Shown in pieces: positions 46,347 to 58,665 of a stretch of DNA of 64,000 bases; positions within the stretch are counted from its first letter, which is position 1; every line of letters begins with the position of its first letter. The stretch covers positions 34,545,851 to 34,609,850 of the forward strand of contig CM046453.1 in assembly GCA_025506515.1 (NCBI GenBank). The letters run 5' to 3'. This stretch comes from Flaveria trinervia. Taxonomy: Eukaryota > Streptophyta > Magnoliopsida > Asterales > Asteraceae. The notes below the pieces were generated by a model. The model had not been told where the DNA came from. It saw nothing but the letters and a program-made list of their open reading frames with translations, and did not search any database. A program made the position numbers and the translations under genes.

Positions 46347-46361
46347 AACTCCCCCTAGGCT
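46347..46361 (-). other. Polypurine tract, element E
   Basis: The minus strand reads AGCCTAGGGGGAGTT directly before the LTR, the same core as D and H. Confidence 0.9.
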
Positions 46362-48873
46362 GATGCTACCAAAACACTTAGTAGACTTCAGATGTCAACA
46401 GTCCTCATTAGGATGATCACCAATCCTTTCTTCATAAGGTGATCGGGATCCTTCAGACTATCAAAGTGTCTTCTCATATCAAAGAGGTCATGCAAAGGCA
46501 ATTTTGAAACATATCATGCCATGTGTAATTGTCTTTAGTGCCTTGATCTCTAATGACATGCCATCTTTCTGGATTTGTGGTGTATGTCCAGGACAAGATG
46601 GGTCTTCCTGATGCTAGAGGAGCTGTTTGAATTGGAGTTGATGTAGCATCCTCTGGCTGCACAACCTCAAGATGTTCTGACTCATCGTGGGGTGTAGAAG
46701 AGGGTGCAGTCTTCTTCTTCTTTGGCTATGGTTTAGAAGCCATCCTCTTCTTTCTCTTAACAGGTTTTAACTGAGAAGACTGGCCTGTAGTACCAGATTG
46801 GTCTTCACTTTCTTTCTCAGTTAGGACTTCCTCTCTCTCAGGCTCAGAAGGAGAAGGAAGTTGACCCTGCTGTGGATCAGAAGATGAAGCTTGCTGAGTT
46901 TCAGCAGGAGGTCCAGGTTGTGTTGTCTCTGGTTGTTCAACCTTACCTCCACTTCAGGTGGGGCTTGACTTGAGTGGAGTGTAAGTCAATGAGTTCTCCA
47001 CTTTTGATCTTCTGCTTGATCACCCTAATATGCTCATCCATAGTGGATAGAGACATGGGGCCAAGTCTCCTTCCGGAGTATCCATATAGCTTCAAGAAGC
47101 TTATCATCCTCTGCCTATCAGCAGACTTTTTCATGCTCTTTTGGATGATAGCTCTTGATTTTGCAGCTTCTTCCCTTAGTTTCTTCTTAGCTATCTTTCT
47201 GTCCTTGATTATCTCAAGTTCAAGCTGTTTTAAGTACTCAAACTCAACATAGTCATAGGACAAGGGAAGGAGTGCATCTGCCTGATAGAAGCCTGTGGCA
47301 CTCAGGTAGTTGATCATCTTAATCCTTTCTTCTTCTTTGTCTACCTGAGGTTCTTGTTGAACCACATCTTCTTGTGCAGGACTTTCCTGAATTAGGGAGA
47401 GGGTAGACATATCCTTGTACAGTCTTTTTCTTCTTCTCTCTTCTTTGACTTGTACTAGAAGCTCTGCATCTTCTGCCTCCTTCTTCTCCTTTGACCTTTC
47501 AAGATCAACCAGTTCATTCAACTCTTCTAAGGGGAGAGAGATGACACTGTCTATGTCGTAGTTCCTTGTCTGCTGATAATTTATCCTGACTGCCCTTAAC
47601 TCATCATTCTAAGTATCTGGTCTGGGGGCAGCCCTGATAGCAGACTCCATGAGTCTTGAAGACTCAGCAGAGGAACTTTCTCCCCTCAGCCTCCTTTTCC
47701 TCTCTCTCTCCTCCTCCTCAATCTCCTCAGATGTCATCTTTCTTTTCCCTTTGTCACTCATAGACCTTTGTGACTCAGGGTGGAGAAAGCTTTGGCCTTC
47801 ATTTCTTGTTGCAACATCTAAGCTCTGGCCAGAGAGAGGTTGAGTAGCACCTTCACCAACAGGTGTCTCAATAGGAGTGTGGATCTCTGCAGCAGTTGAT
47901 GATGATGAGACAGGGGTCTCAGGTTCTGCCACTGGGCCTTCAGTCAAGGTTTCCCCTATGAAACTAATCTTAAGGCCTGCCTCAACATCCATTTGACTGA
48001 TGGCATTGCCTGATTGCCTAAGTCTCCTTCTCAAGATGAACTCTACAGTGATCCTGTCTTGGATTCTTTAAGCCAGTCTGTCAGCTTGTCTTGATTTGCT
48101 TAGGTTGACAAGTGGCATGTTGACTAAATCCAGACCTACATAGTAGGTCAAAGTCTGAAAATTGAAGACTTCTTGCTGTCCTTGAACTCTTATGATAATT
48201 AGAGCTTTCCTGATGTTGTCATACCTCCACCCAATAATGTGATTGGAAGATGGTGAAGATGACATAGCCCTTGGTATCCCATCCTCAAACAGACTCTGTA
48301 TGAAGGAGTCAGTGTAGTCCACATCAATGTGAACTTGAGGAGGTTGCTGAGAATGCACAATTGCAAGTGAGGATGGTGAGTCCTTAATGTCCACTCTCTC
48401 TAAAGAACTCCCAGGTTCTATGGCTGTAATAAGTTTCTCCCCCTTTTTGGTAACATCACCCACTTGCATAGGTGAGCTGGAAGATAGGTCAATCACATCC
48501 ACAGGTTCTTGTGTTCCTGGTTGAGCACTTTTAAGAGTCTCCTAGCTAGTTTTTCTTTAATGTATGAAATCTCAAGTTGCTGATCATTGATCCTGTTGTG
48601 TAAGGTAGTCACCTGAGATTCAAGGTGACTGACCTTTGAGACTAAATAGGTGCATGTTTTAGTCAGTTTGTGCACCTTTTGTCTCAGATTCCCCTCATCT
48701 TCATTCATTGGGGATGAGATGATTGGACCAAAGTCCTCTCTCTCACCACCAGCTTCAGGTTCTTGGCAGCTAGTTTTCCTCTACTCACTGGCAATCTCAA
48801 TTGAGATGTCAGTGGGCTGAGTTGCCATTGTTGAGGTCTTAATGATGTAATCACTTTCAGAAGTGAGAGCCTC
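46362..48873 (-). pseudogene. Element E ORF3, C-terminal part
   Basis: ORF3 of unknown function. The first piece (48708-48493) is a heptad-like coiled coil (VSKVSHLESQVTTLHNRIND). The next (48502-48068) has an acidic start with TKKGEK over the internal purine tract and a more globular stretch. 48034-47609 is Ser/Thr/Glu-rich with KGKRKMTSEEIEEEERERKR, close to a D ORF3 segment. 47521-46943 is a long charged helix-like part (KKLREEAAKSRAIIQKSMKK). Frames are broken between pieces and fade by 46474. The conserved N-terminal domain is missing because F cuts the gene at 48873. Confidence 0.8.
48434..48448 (-). other. Internal polypurine tract in element E ORF3
   Basis: The minus strand reads AAAAAGGGGGAGAAA, in frame as KKGEK, at the place equivalent to D 25038-25051. 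Confidence 0.55.
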
Positions 48874-49660
48874 TGAAAGGATCGGGATCTAGTTTGATCA
48901 ATTAGATTAAGATTGGCAGCGGAATAGCATAAGAATTAGACGAAATTTTAGCAAGATAATATGAATATTCAATCAAACAGTAACGGTTATAGAGAGAGAA
49001 AGTTTTCTGCAAAGAGAATGTTTTCATTCACTCACACGATTCGGTTACAAGGAAATTAGGTCAACATTCCTTTTATAAAGGAATGTGACATCAATTGACG
49101 TCACTTGATAGTGACAGCTAACTGATTTATACAAACAACTGAAAGTAAACTAAACTACTGAAGATATCCACAACAACTGAGGACACCTTCACAAAAAGCT
49201 AAGTACAAGCTAACATTACAACCACTAAAGTTATAACATCTGAAGTGTAAGAACTTCAGATGTTTTACATAATATAAAACTACTGATTACAAACTACTGA
49301 AAAGTAAACCATCACAACTACTGAAGAGAACTACTCAGCTGTTGTGACAATTTCTGAGAACTTGGTCTTCAGACTTTGTCTTCAGCTGTTGTCTTCAGAC
49401 TTTGTCTTCAAACTTTGTCTTCAGCTGTTGTTTTCAGACTTTGTCTTCAGACTTTATCTTCAGCTGTTGTCTTTAGACTTTGTCTTCAAACTTTGTCTTC
49501 AGATTTTGTCTTCAGACTTTGTCTTCAGCTGTTGTCTTCAGACTTTGTCTTCAGATTTTGTCTTCAGACTTTGTCTTCAGCTGTTGTAGACCACTTCAGT
49601 GTTTTGATGTGTGGGACTTAAATTTTTCTGACCTGGCTCATTGGTTCTTTTGGTCCAACA
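48874..49660 (-). repeat. Element F 3' LTR (787 bp)
   Basis: The minus strand begins TGTTGGACCAAAAGAACC at 49660, as in A, and ends GATCCTTTCA. A 13-bp tandem array occupies about 49367-49590. TGACGTCA lies about 25 bp upstream of the TATA-like TTTATAAAAGG (near 49065-49085). Confidence 0.9.
49367..49590. repeat. 13-bp tandem array in element F LTR
   Basis: About 17 copies of CTTCAGACTTTGT / CTTCAGCTGTTGT-type units repeat in 13-bp register (starts at 49381, 49394, 49407, 49420 and so on). Because 13 is not a multiple of 3 and the unit lacks stops, several overlapping frames stay open. They are not genes. Confidence 0.92.
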
Positions 49661-49675
49661 AACTCCCCCTGAACC
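49661..49675 (-). other. Polypurine tract, element F
   Basis: The minus strand reads GGTTCAGGGGGAGTT immediately before the LTR. Confidence 0.88.
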
Positions 49676-51292
49676 AATACAGCCAAAACCTTAAGATTAT
49701 TGAAGTCCCACTTATTAGCAGAAACATTTCTGGATCAGCTCAGAAATCTTCAAATTAAGCTTAGGCCAGGGAAGAGATTTCAGAAAGTTTAATTGGCAAA
49801 GGATGAATGGGAACCCTGTCTTGGGGAATTGGACACAGAGCTGTTAACCCATCCATGAGACCTACTTCCTAATGATGAGTCTGTAAGAATCTCTAACATA
49901 GGCCTCAAGGAATACTACTTGTTCTTCCATTGTGAGTTCTTCAGCTTCACTTTCAAAGAAGAACTCAGGCCCATAGTACTCTAATAAGTACTTAACATGC
50001 TTTCCATTCTTCAGTTCCACAGTAGTATTTCTCTGTATGCAAACTCATCAGGATGAGTGCCTTCAAGCAACAACTGGAGCTCATTTCTTATTATTTCTTC
50101 AAGCTTCTTGTAGATCAACCCTTCTTTACCATTTTGTTTTCTAGTAAAGTTTGTGGAGTCATCTTAGACTTGTAAGCTCTATTGAAGTCATCAAGGATTT
50201 CCAGGGTGACACTACAATGGCTAGCATTATCACAGCATCTACAATCTTCTTTACTTAGCCATTGTATCTACTTGGAATCTTCTTTTTATGAATTTGTCAC
50301 TTACTCTAAGGTCAGGCCAAATTCTCACTCTCTCTTTCTGATATTGAAATGTGAATCTGAGAGCATACAACCTCTAGCATGTTCTTCATAGCTTGTATGG
50401 ATGAAGACTTAGGAAACTCTTTATGAATCATCCTTAACAACTGCTCATCATGTTGTTTGTGTTGTTCTTCTTCTTCAGTTTGACTTTTACCATTTGCCTT
50501 TGGATGTCAGGTGTGATTGTTATTGGTTGACTTCTGGGCTCAGGCATCTTTTTTTAAGAAAAGCAGAGATTGGCAGACTATCATCCTCATCATCATCTTC
50601 TTCTTCTTCCATCCTCAACACCTTTCTCTTCCTCTTAGGTGCATCATGGTAGTGGTTTGAGTAGGTTTCTTGGGTAAAGGAGTTGGTTTTGAGGGTGTGA
50701 AGTTGGTTGTTTTGGTGTAGGAGATTGTGTGGCTGCTCTAGCTTTGGTTGTGAGTGAAGCTTTGGATAACTTTGCCATATCAGACCTTTTCCCAGCACCA
50801 ACTTCATCAAGAGCTTCTATGATCATCCTTTGTGAATACTTCAGAAGAACATATTCTAGTGGTTATCTCCAAAATACTGTCTCTGGACCATGACTTCACT
50901 TCAATGATTGACTTCCAGATGCTTTGATATGAATCTTGTCATAGCTTCCAGCCTTTCCCTTTCTTTCTCACTCAACTTGCCTATCTATGTTCAATCTCTT
51001 GAATCTCTAGCCTTCTGATTTCAGAGTCAAGTTGGCTGTGTCAAAAACCTTGTCTGAAGAGTTGATCAATGATCTTATCCATTGATCTGCTATGTTGCTC
51101 ATCAGCTTCTTTGATCAGTTCTTCTATCTTTTTCTCACCTTCAGTCTTCAGGCTCTTCTTTTCTTGTAGGTGATCATCTCCTTTTCTTTTTCTCTTTTTT
51201 CTCTTCCTCTTCAACTCTCTTTCTTTGTTATTTCACTGACTTAGATCCCCCTTTTGGTGCATGGGGTTCAGGGTTTGAATGTTTACAAAGTC
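49676..51292 (-). pseudogene. Element F ORF3, C-terminal part
   Basis: A degenerate 3' end of family 1 ORF3. The clearest block is 50810-50520, basic then acidic (KRKRKVLRMEEEEDDDEDD). It matches ORF3 of G at about 61980-62040 and gives the family assignment. 50826-50644 overlaps it in another frame. A purine tract related to the internal PPT lies near 51255-51246. The rest is frameshifted and I cannot follow it confidently. No function is known. Confidence 0.7.
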
Positions 51293-52278
51293 TGTTGACC
51301 CAAAGAACCCATGAGCCAAGATCAGAAAACCTCTAAGTCCCACATGGTATCACAACAATGCTGAAAGACTCATCAGCAGTTTGACAAGTGCTGAAGACTT
51401 ACAGCTGAGATCAAGTGCTGAAGATTAAACAGCCGAAGAACTCAAGTGCTGAAGTAGAACAGCTGAAGAACACAAGTACTGAAGCTGCAGTGAAGACACA
51501 AGTATTGAAGCTGAACAGCTGAAGACCAAGTACTGAAGCTGAATAGCTGAAGAACACAAGTGCTGAAGCTGAAAGACCAAAGTACTGAAGTACAACAGCT
51601 GAAGAGTTTACAAGTGCTGAAGATCAACAACTGATGTACAAAGTCTGAAGACAAAGACTGAAGACATCAGCTGATGATATCTACTGAAGTCATCAGCTGA
51701 TGAAACATCTGAAGGTCAAAGTCTGAAGATCAGTACTGAAGCGTCAGTAGTTTGTCACAACTGCTGAAGAGTACTTCTTCAGTAGTGTGATATCAGTAGT
51801 TTTATTTCTAGTTTCAGTAGTTTTATGTTTCAGTAGTTTTGTAAAACGACTGAAGAGCTTGTTCTTCAGTCGTTGTAGTTTCAGTAGTTTTATATTTTGT
51901 ACTTAACACTCTGATATGTTCTCAGTAGTTGTGAACATTTCAGTAGTTTGTTAAGAGTTAGTTATTTTTGTATTAGATCTGCCAGTTGTCACTTTCCGTG
52001 ATAACAGCAGTGATTGTTGCACTCTATATAAGGAGTGACAACCTATTGTAATATTGTGAGCAGAATGATGAATGAATGAATGTTTTTGAATGATTTGATT
52101 AGAAATATTCTATATCTATAAACATTCCTTGAAATCAGAAACATATATTCTCTCACTATAACGTATGTGCTCTTAATGCATACAAGTATCGACTGCTTGC
52201 TACAATTTGTCTAATTCCTGTTTGTATTCCGCTGCTTTGAATCCTAATACATCAAACTTGTGATCGCTGATCCTGTCA
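51293..52278 (+). repeat. Element G 5' LTR (986 bp)
   Basis: It begins TGTTGACCCAAAGAACCC and ends GATCCTGTCA. U3 (51360-51960) is an array of CAGCTGAAG, AGTACTGAAG and TCAGTAGTTTTA words. A hairpin with perfect 12-bp arms (AACGACTGAAGA / TCTTCAGTCGTT) is at 51845-51856 and 51863-51874. The TATA box TATATAA is at 52025-52031. Confidence 0.93.
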
Positions 52279-52280
52279 AA

Positions 52281-52292
52281 TGGTATCAGAGC
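52281..52292 (+). other. Primer-binding site (initiator tRNA-Met), element G
   Basis: TGGTATCAGAGC, two bases after the LTR. Confidence 0.94.
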
Positions 52293-52511
52293 AGGTAATC
52301 ATTGATCGATCTAATAATTGATCATTGAAACTGCTATTCAAGATCTAAGTTTGATTGAATTAGCTTTTGTTTTTGCAAGAAACGGTTATAGAGATTGAAT
52401 TTTCTGTATTTCTGGTCATTCATCCTGAGATCTTTTCTTGGTTTTCATTGAGTTTGTTGTGGTCTGTCTAAAACTTTTAAAAGCTTGAACTAAATTGTTT
52501 TTGAACTGAAA

Positions 52512-55344
52512 ATGACTACTCCCTCCAATGATCCTCACAATACTGGTTCCTCAACCAAGCCACCAATGCTGGTTAGGAATGAGTATAACATATGGCAAAG
52601 ACGAATGCTCCATCACCTGTCTGTTAACAGCGCAGGTGTTGGACATCAGTGGTACATGGTCCACACAAGCCTATGGTGAATAACCTGGAAACCAATCAAA
52701 TGGTTCCGAAAAGGAGGGAGCAATACTCAGATGAGGATAAGAAGTTGCTTGAAATTGATGCAAAAGCCCATGGAATTCTGGCCATGGCACTGCCAAATGA
52801 AATCTATTCTGGGCTAATGCATCATGAAACTGCCCATGACCTCTGGAATGCCTTGAAAGAACAATTTGGAGGAACAGATGAGGTCTTGGCAAATAATAGA
52901 GAAATTCTTGCCCAACAATATGAGACATTCTCTCATAGAAAGGGTGAGACACTGACTCAACAATATGAGCGGTTCTCTTGTTTGATCTCTGAACTAAAAA
53001 TGGTCAAACTTGAGTACACAAATATTCAGATGAATAACAGATTTCTCAGATCACTGCCTGAGAGATGGGACACATATACTATTGTCCTACGCTCCAGTGC
53101 AAGTTTGGACAAACTATCTCTCACCCAACTCCATGGGAACTGCTCACTTTTGAGAGAGAGATAGAACAGAAGAGAAAAGTGTCTTCATCTGGAAAGCTCA
53201 CTGAAGACTTTGTACCAGGCAACACTGCCTTGGTGGGTCATGAGTCAGAATATGCTTCATCTGAATGCCAGTATGATGAGCATATTATTTCTCTTCAAGC
53301 ACTTCTGATTCTGCATTTGTGAGTGTTGATGGTCAGTTTACTGGGTGTAATAATGACAATTTATGCTTCATTATGGATGATCTCAGGGGGATTGATGATG
53401 ACTTAGAAGAGATGGATATTTTGAGCCAAATGGCCTGATAAATATCAGATCTCAGAAGTTCTATAAAAGAACTGGAAGAAAATTCCCAGGACTCTGGCAA
53501 AACCAAAGTTGGTTTTGACAAGAGCAAGTTGAGGTGTCACAAATGCCAAAGGCTTGGACACTTTGCAAGAGAGTGTAGATCAACTGGATCTAACTCCACT
53601 GCACCCTTTGTGACTTTTCCTGGCAATAGTCAACAACACAGAGGGCAACATCCTGTCACCTCTAGTCATCATCCTCAACAACATCTCCGGCATATTTTGT
53701 TCCTCAGGGTCAAATGCCATATCCGTACCCTTGTTATTACATGCCACAGTCAAATCAAGTTCAAGTTCCTATGGCACCACAACCTCATGCACTACCAGAA
53801 CCTCAGCCATCCCAATCTCATCAACAACCTCAACCTCAACAACACAGCTTCTTCACCCCAGGAGTTGTTGACTGGAGCAGTTTACCAGATGACATGTCTG
53901 GTCATGACCAACTGTTCTCAGGTGCTGGTCAACATGGTGGTGACAGTCCTTTTGGGAATCTAGCTCTTATGGCTTTGGAGTCTGCTGATACTTCATTTTC
54001 TAATGCCTCTACACCTCAGGTATCACAGGTATCCTCTGAGGCAAAAGCCAAATTATGTTCTGAACCATGCATAGCAGCATTTGCTTCCATTAGAGAAGCA
54101 AATGTAGCTCTAATTAATAAGAACATTGAGCTAGAACAAATAATTTCCAAAAACAAAGCTGAGTTTGAGTCTGTGCTTAAAGATAAAAATGATGAGATTT
54201 ATAAACTGAATTGCCAAATAATTGATGATAAGGCTAGAGAAGAAGTACTTCTAGAGAAGTACAAAGATCTCAAAGAAACCCTTGCAGTTACCCAGGTAGA
54301 GTGTGATAGATGGGTACAATCATGCAAAGGTTTTGAAATGCTTCTTAGTAAGCAATCTGCTTCAAATGTGAAGTTTGGAATTGGTTACAATCACACTGCT
54401 CCACCTACATTTTACCCCAAGAGCAGAGGTAGAATCTGATGGTGAGAGTGATAACCAATCCATCACATCATGTGATCTACCTTCTGATACAGCACAATCA
54501 GAAGTAGCAGTCAGCATCAAGCCCTCTTTGAACCTATCAGCTGATGTTGATGGTTCAATGCTGACATTCACATGATTAATGAGTTGATCAACTCAGGAGT
54601 TAATTCTGAAGGTCCTGAAAGGACTAGAGAGCAGGATTTAACACCTGAAGTTCAAACTTCAACTGCTGTCAGTACTGAAGAGAAGAAAACTGGCAGTAGA
54701 AAGAGTTTGAAGACTACTAAAGAGGCTGTCAAGAAAGCAAACAATGCTTCCAAAGCATTGAAGAACAAGTCTTCAGTTGCTTCACCCTCTTTAGTTGATG
54801 ATCAACCTAAGATGAAGAAGAAACCATGTGAAGTATGTGGTTTGTTCAATCATCTTACAGATGATTGTTGGTACAAAAGAGGTTCCAAACTCAAACAAGA
54901 AAGAAGAAATTAATGAGAAAATGGTAAAAATGAAAACTGAGTTTGAGACCACATTTGTATCAGCAACATCAAATCCTGTAACCTTAAGTCCTCAAAGAAA
55001 TCCAAAAAGGAAGGGGTTAAAAGGTGACAGCTGAGGGTGCTCAGAAGAAGAAGGTGCAACATAGGAACTTATCAAACTCCACTGGCAATGTGTCTGATGA
55101 GCTGAAAGCTTTATCACAAAATCAGACACAGCTGGTTATGATGGTTCAACATCTGTTGGGTAGAGTTAACCAACTAGATGCTCCTATGTTGAAACCACAG
55201 AAAAGGAGGTCCAAGCCAAAGGACTCCTCTTCTACACCATCTTCTTCCTCTCAGGCTGTTGTTTCAGATAAACCTGTTAGTTTACCATCTATTGATGAGA
55301 CCAGGCCCAAAACCAAAAAGGTTTGGGTCTCTAAAACTAACTGA
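52512..55344 (+). pseudogene. gag: Element G gag
   Basis: Sirevirus Gag. The ATG at 52512 (MTTPSNDPHNTGSS) is the likely start. A frame change near 52640, also present in A, leads to the capsid-like block 52649-53164. The CCHC knuckle CHKCQRLGHFAREC is intact at 53535-53576. 53714-54439 (241 aa) is Pro/Gln-rich, then a clear coiled coil (NIELEQIISKNKAEFESVLK). Sirevirus Gag coiled coils are known as protein-interaction regions. A second knuckle CEVCGLFNHLTDDC is at 54827-54868, followed by a Ser/Lys-rich tail ending WVSKTN and TGA at 55342-55344. Several frameshifts make it a pseudogene. Confidence 0.88.
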
Positions 55345-55362
55345 TTGTTTATTATTGCAGGG
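55331..55362 (+). promoter_or_regulatory. Splice-acceptor-like site at gag/pol boundary, element G
   Basis: ACTAAC (55336-55341) resembles a branch point. TTGTTTATTATTGCAG|GG ends at 55360, 16 bases after the gag stop. The pol frame is +1 to gag. The motif set recurs at the same boundary in C, D (partly) and H. Confidence 0.5.
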
Positions 55363-57023
55363 TTCTTCAACATGCCAAAGTAGCATCTGGTATGTAGACA
55401 GTGGGGGATCTATGCACATGACTGGGACAGCTCTCTTCTTCATGACTACTCTCAAGGAAAGAAGGGATTTGTTCTCTTTTGGCAATGATGCTAGGGGTTA
55501 CATCATTGGTAAGGGCTTTGTCTCCAATGGAGAAATCAAATTTGATGATGTTAATCATGTGGAAAATCTCAAGTACAATCTCTTGAGTGTCAGTCAAATG
55601 TGTGATAAAGGCCATGTTGCTTTTCACCAGTCAAAACTGTAGGATTCTGTCATCCAAAGTTTTGCACTTGATTGACAAGGTGTTGGATGATCACACTCTC
55701 CTGAAAGCCAACAGGACAGGAAGAGTGTATGCCTTAGATCTTTCTAAGAAGATAGATCTCAAAGGCAATCCTTGCCTATTTTCAAAGCCTCTTCTCAAGA
55801 ATCTAAACTGTGGCACAGGAGGCTTGGTCATGTTAATCTCAAAAACATGAATCAGCTTACCCACAATAGTTTAGTCAGAGGCTTACCAATAAAGGAGTTC
55901 CACTGTGATGAAACCTGCACTGCTTGTTTAAAAGGAAAACAGCACAAAGTCTCATTCCCTCCTATTGAAGTGCCTAAGTCCACTGCCTGCTTGCAATTAC
56001 TGCATATGGATCTATTTGGTCCTGTGAGAGTAATGAGCATGGCAAAGAAGAAATACTGTCTGGTAATTGTGGATGATTACTCCAGATTTGTATGGACTTT
56101 CTTTCTACATTCAAAGGATGAGGCTGCTCAGAAGATTATTCACTTTGTGTTGTATATTGAGAAGCAGTATTCCTTCCAGTCAAGTGTATTAGGAGTGACA
56201 ATGGAACTGAATTCAGAAATCATACACTTGATGACTTCTATCTTTCAAAGGGAATCAAAAGGCAGTTTAGCATTCCAAGGACTCCAGAACAAAATGGAGT
56301 AGTGGAGAGAAAGAACAGGACCCTCATTGAAGCTGCAAGGTCCATGCTGGCTGACTCAGGTTTGCCACTGACCTTTTGGGCTGAAGCTGTCAACACAGCT
56401 TGCTATGTGCAAAATAGAGTTTTAGTAAATCAGAGGTTGATGAAGACTCCATATGAAGTTCTCCATCATTTGGCTCCTCTGATTTCATTTTTCAAAGCAT
56501 TTGGGTGTCCCTGTTTTATTCTCAACACAAAGGATCAACTCCATAAATTTGATCCTAAGGTGGATGCAGGGTATTTTGTTGGTTATTCATCTACTTGCAA
56601 GGCATACAGAGTCTTCAACTGCAGAACAAAGATGGTTGAAGAAACTCTACATGTTAAGTTCAATGAATCTCCAAAGGACAAGATTCCACAAAGCCCTGTG
56701 GAGTTATTTGATTTGGACATACTGCAATATGTTCCTTATCAAACTCCTGCTGTTGCTCCTGTCAACAGTTCACCACCTGGTGGTACTGCTGATGATGATG
56801 ATGATTGCAGTACTCACCTCTTCAGGTTTAGTGATCACTGCCTGATTCAGCTAGACCTGATGTTCCTGTAGCTCCAGTAGCACCATCCACAACAAATGCT
56901 GATGAGATCTCTTCGAATTCAACTTCCTTTGAATTACCATCCACTGATTGGTTTCAAGGAAATGATTCACCATCACCATCTGTTACTGCTGAGCCTGCTA
57001 CAAACACTTGCACAGATCTCATT
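55345..57023 (+). pseudogene. pol: Element G pol: protease and integrase
   Basis: The protease has WYVDSGGSMHMTG (Asp at 55397-55399), with Gly where C/D/H have Cys after DSG. The frame stays open to 55642. Integrase 55772-56302 has WHRRLGHVNLKN, CTACLKGKQHK and HMDLFGP. A frameshift near 56190 moves the RSDNGTEF part to another frame. 56302-56871 continues with ERKNRTLIEAARSM through the C-terminal domain (FVGYSSTCKAYRVFN) and a Pro/Ser/Asp-rich linker. Catalytic acidic residues are all present but not in one frame. Confidence 0.88.
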
Positions 57024-58665
57024 GTGTATCAAGATCTGAAGAATCACCCTATGTCTCAAATCATTGGTGATATCACTGCTGGAGTATCAACAAGAAGTCA
57101 ATTGTCAAATTTCTGCTTCTATGCTCTCTTCATCAGTCAGCAAGAGCCAAAGAATTATCACATTGCTTTAAAGGACAATGGATGGGTTGATGCCATGCAG
57201 CTTGAGCTTCTTCAGTTCAAGAAACAGCAAGTGTGGGAACTGGTTCCTCTACCTCCAGGTAAGTGTGCAATAGGCACTAAATGGGTGTTTAGGAACAAAA
57301 CTGATGAAAATGGGCTTATTGTTAAGAACAAGGCCAGACTGGTTGTTCAGGGGTTTGCACAAGAAGAAGGTATTGATTATGATGAAACCTTTGCCCCTGT
57401 AGCCAGACTGGAAGCAATTCGATTGTTTTTAGCTTATGCTGCTTATCAAAACCTTAAAGTTTTTCAAATGGATGTCAAAAGTGCATTTTTGTATGGAAAA
57501 TTAAAGAAGAGGTTTATGTATGTCAACCTCCAGGCTTTGAGGACAATAAACATCCTAATTGGGTGTATAAGCTTGATAAGGCTCTTTATGGGTTAAAACA
57601 AGCTCCAGAGCCTGGTATGAGACATTATCAAACTTTCTTCTGGAAAACAATTTCACTAGAGGCTCCATAGATAAGACTTTATTCATTAAGAAAGCTGGGC
57701 AGCATAATCTACTTGTTCAAATTTATGTAGATGATATCATTTTTGCATCCTCTGATCCAAAGTTGTGTGATGCCTTTACAAAGTTGATGCAACAGAAGTT
57801 TGAAATGAGTGCCATGGGAGAGTTACAGTTCTTTCTGGGGTTGCAAATCAAACAAAAGGCTGATGGAATTTTCATTCATCAGTCCAAATATACAAAAGAT
57901 CTTTTGCAAAAGTTTGATTTACAAAACTGTAAGCCTGTTCTACCCCCATGTGCAGCACCACACAACTGGATACAGATCAGAAAGGTAAAGTGGTTGATGA
58001 AACACTTTACAGATGTATGATTGGGTCCTTGATGTATTTAACAGCTTCTAGACCAGATATTATGTTTGCTACATGTGTTGTGCTAGATTTCAGGCTGCAC
58101 CTAAAGAGTCTCATCTGATTGCAGTCAAGAGGATCTTTAGATATCTGCAAGGCACTCCATCTCTAGGTTTATGGTATTCTACTGGACATTCTGGTAAATT
58201 AGTTGCTTTTTCTGACAGTGACTATGCAGGGTGTAAGTTGACCAGGAAATCAACTTCTGGTGGATGTCAATTCCTAGGCAACTGCTTGATTTCTTGGCAG
58301 AGCAAGAAACAGACCTCAGTTGCTACATCAACTGCTGAAGCAGAGTACATTGCTGCTGCAAGTTGTACATCTCAGGTACTCTGGCTTCAAAACCAACTTT
58401 GGATTATGGCATTACAGAGACTAAGACTCCATTGTTAATGGATAGTGCTTCAGCTCTTTGCATTGTCAAAAATCCAGTCCAGCACTCTAGGACCAAACAT
58501 ATAGAGATCAGACATCATTTTATAAGGGATTGTTTTGAAAAAGGTCTGATTGATCCTAAGTTTGTGCCTAGTGCTGATGAGCTTGCAGACATTTTTACTA
58601 AGCCTTTGGATAGTTCAACTTTCCAAAACCTGGTGTTAAGGCTTGGTATGCTGCAGCTAGAATAA
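57024..58665 (+). pseudogene. pol: Element G pol: RT and RNase H
   Basis: RT begins at 57024 (MYQDLKNHPMSQIIGDITAG) and is open for 190 codons through VFQMDVKSAFLYGKL, with a frameshift near 57505. The catalytic YVDDIIFASSD is at about 57724-57757. Further frame changes lie near 57935 and 58070. RNase H (58073-58665) has FSDSDYAGC, STAEAEYIAAASC and HSRTKHIEIRHHFIRD. It ends at TAA 58663-58665. It is close to complete but disrupted at several points. Confidence 0.9.

Larger units (their letters stand above)
45547..48873 (-). mobile_element. Element E: Sirevirus family 2-like, 3' part
   Basis: A minus-strand element with 3' LTR, PPT and the C-terminal part of ORF3. It is inserted in C gag at 45546/45547 and cut by element F at 48873/48874. 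Its LTR is related in motif content to the D LTR but is not close in sequence. Confidence 0.87.
48874..51292 (-). mobile_element. Element F: Sirevirus family 1, 3' part
   Basis: A minus-strand element with 3' LTR, PPT and the end of ORF3. It is inserted in E ORF3 and interrupted at 51292/51293 by element G, a plus-strand member of the same family. Confidence 0.85.

Noticed and set aside
49367..49590. Possible CRISPR-like or minisatellite gene array
   Set aside because: Units are contiguous 13-mers without spacers and lie wholly inside an LTR of a plant retrotransposon.
55259..55362. Ty1-type +1 frameshift heptamer at the gag/pol overlap
   Set aside because: I saw no CTTAGGC-like heptamer in the overlap of G, D or H. 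Frameshifting by another signal is still possible.
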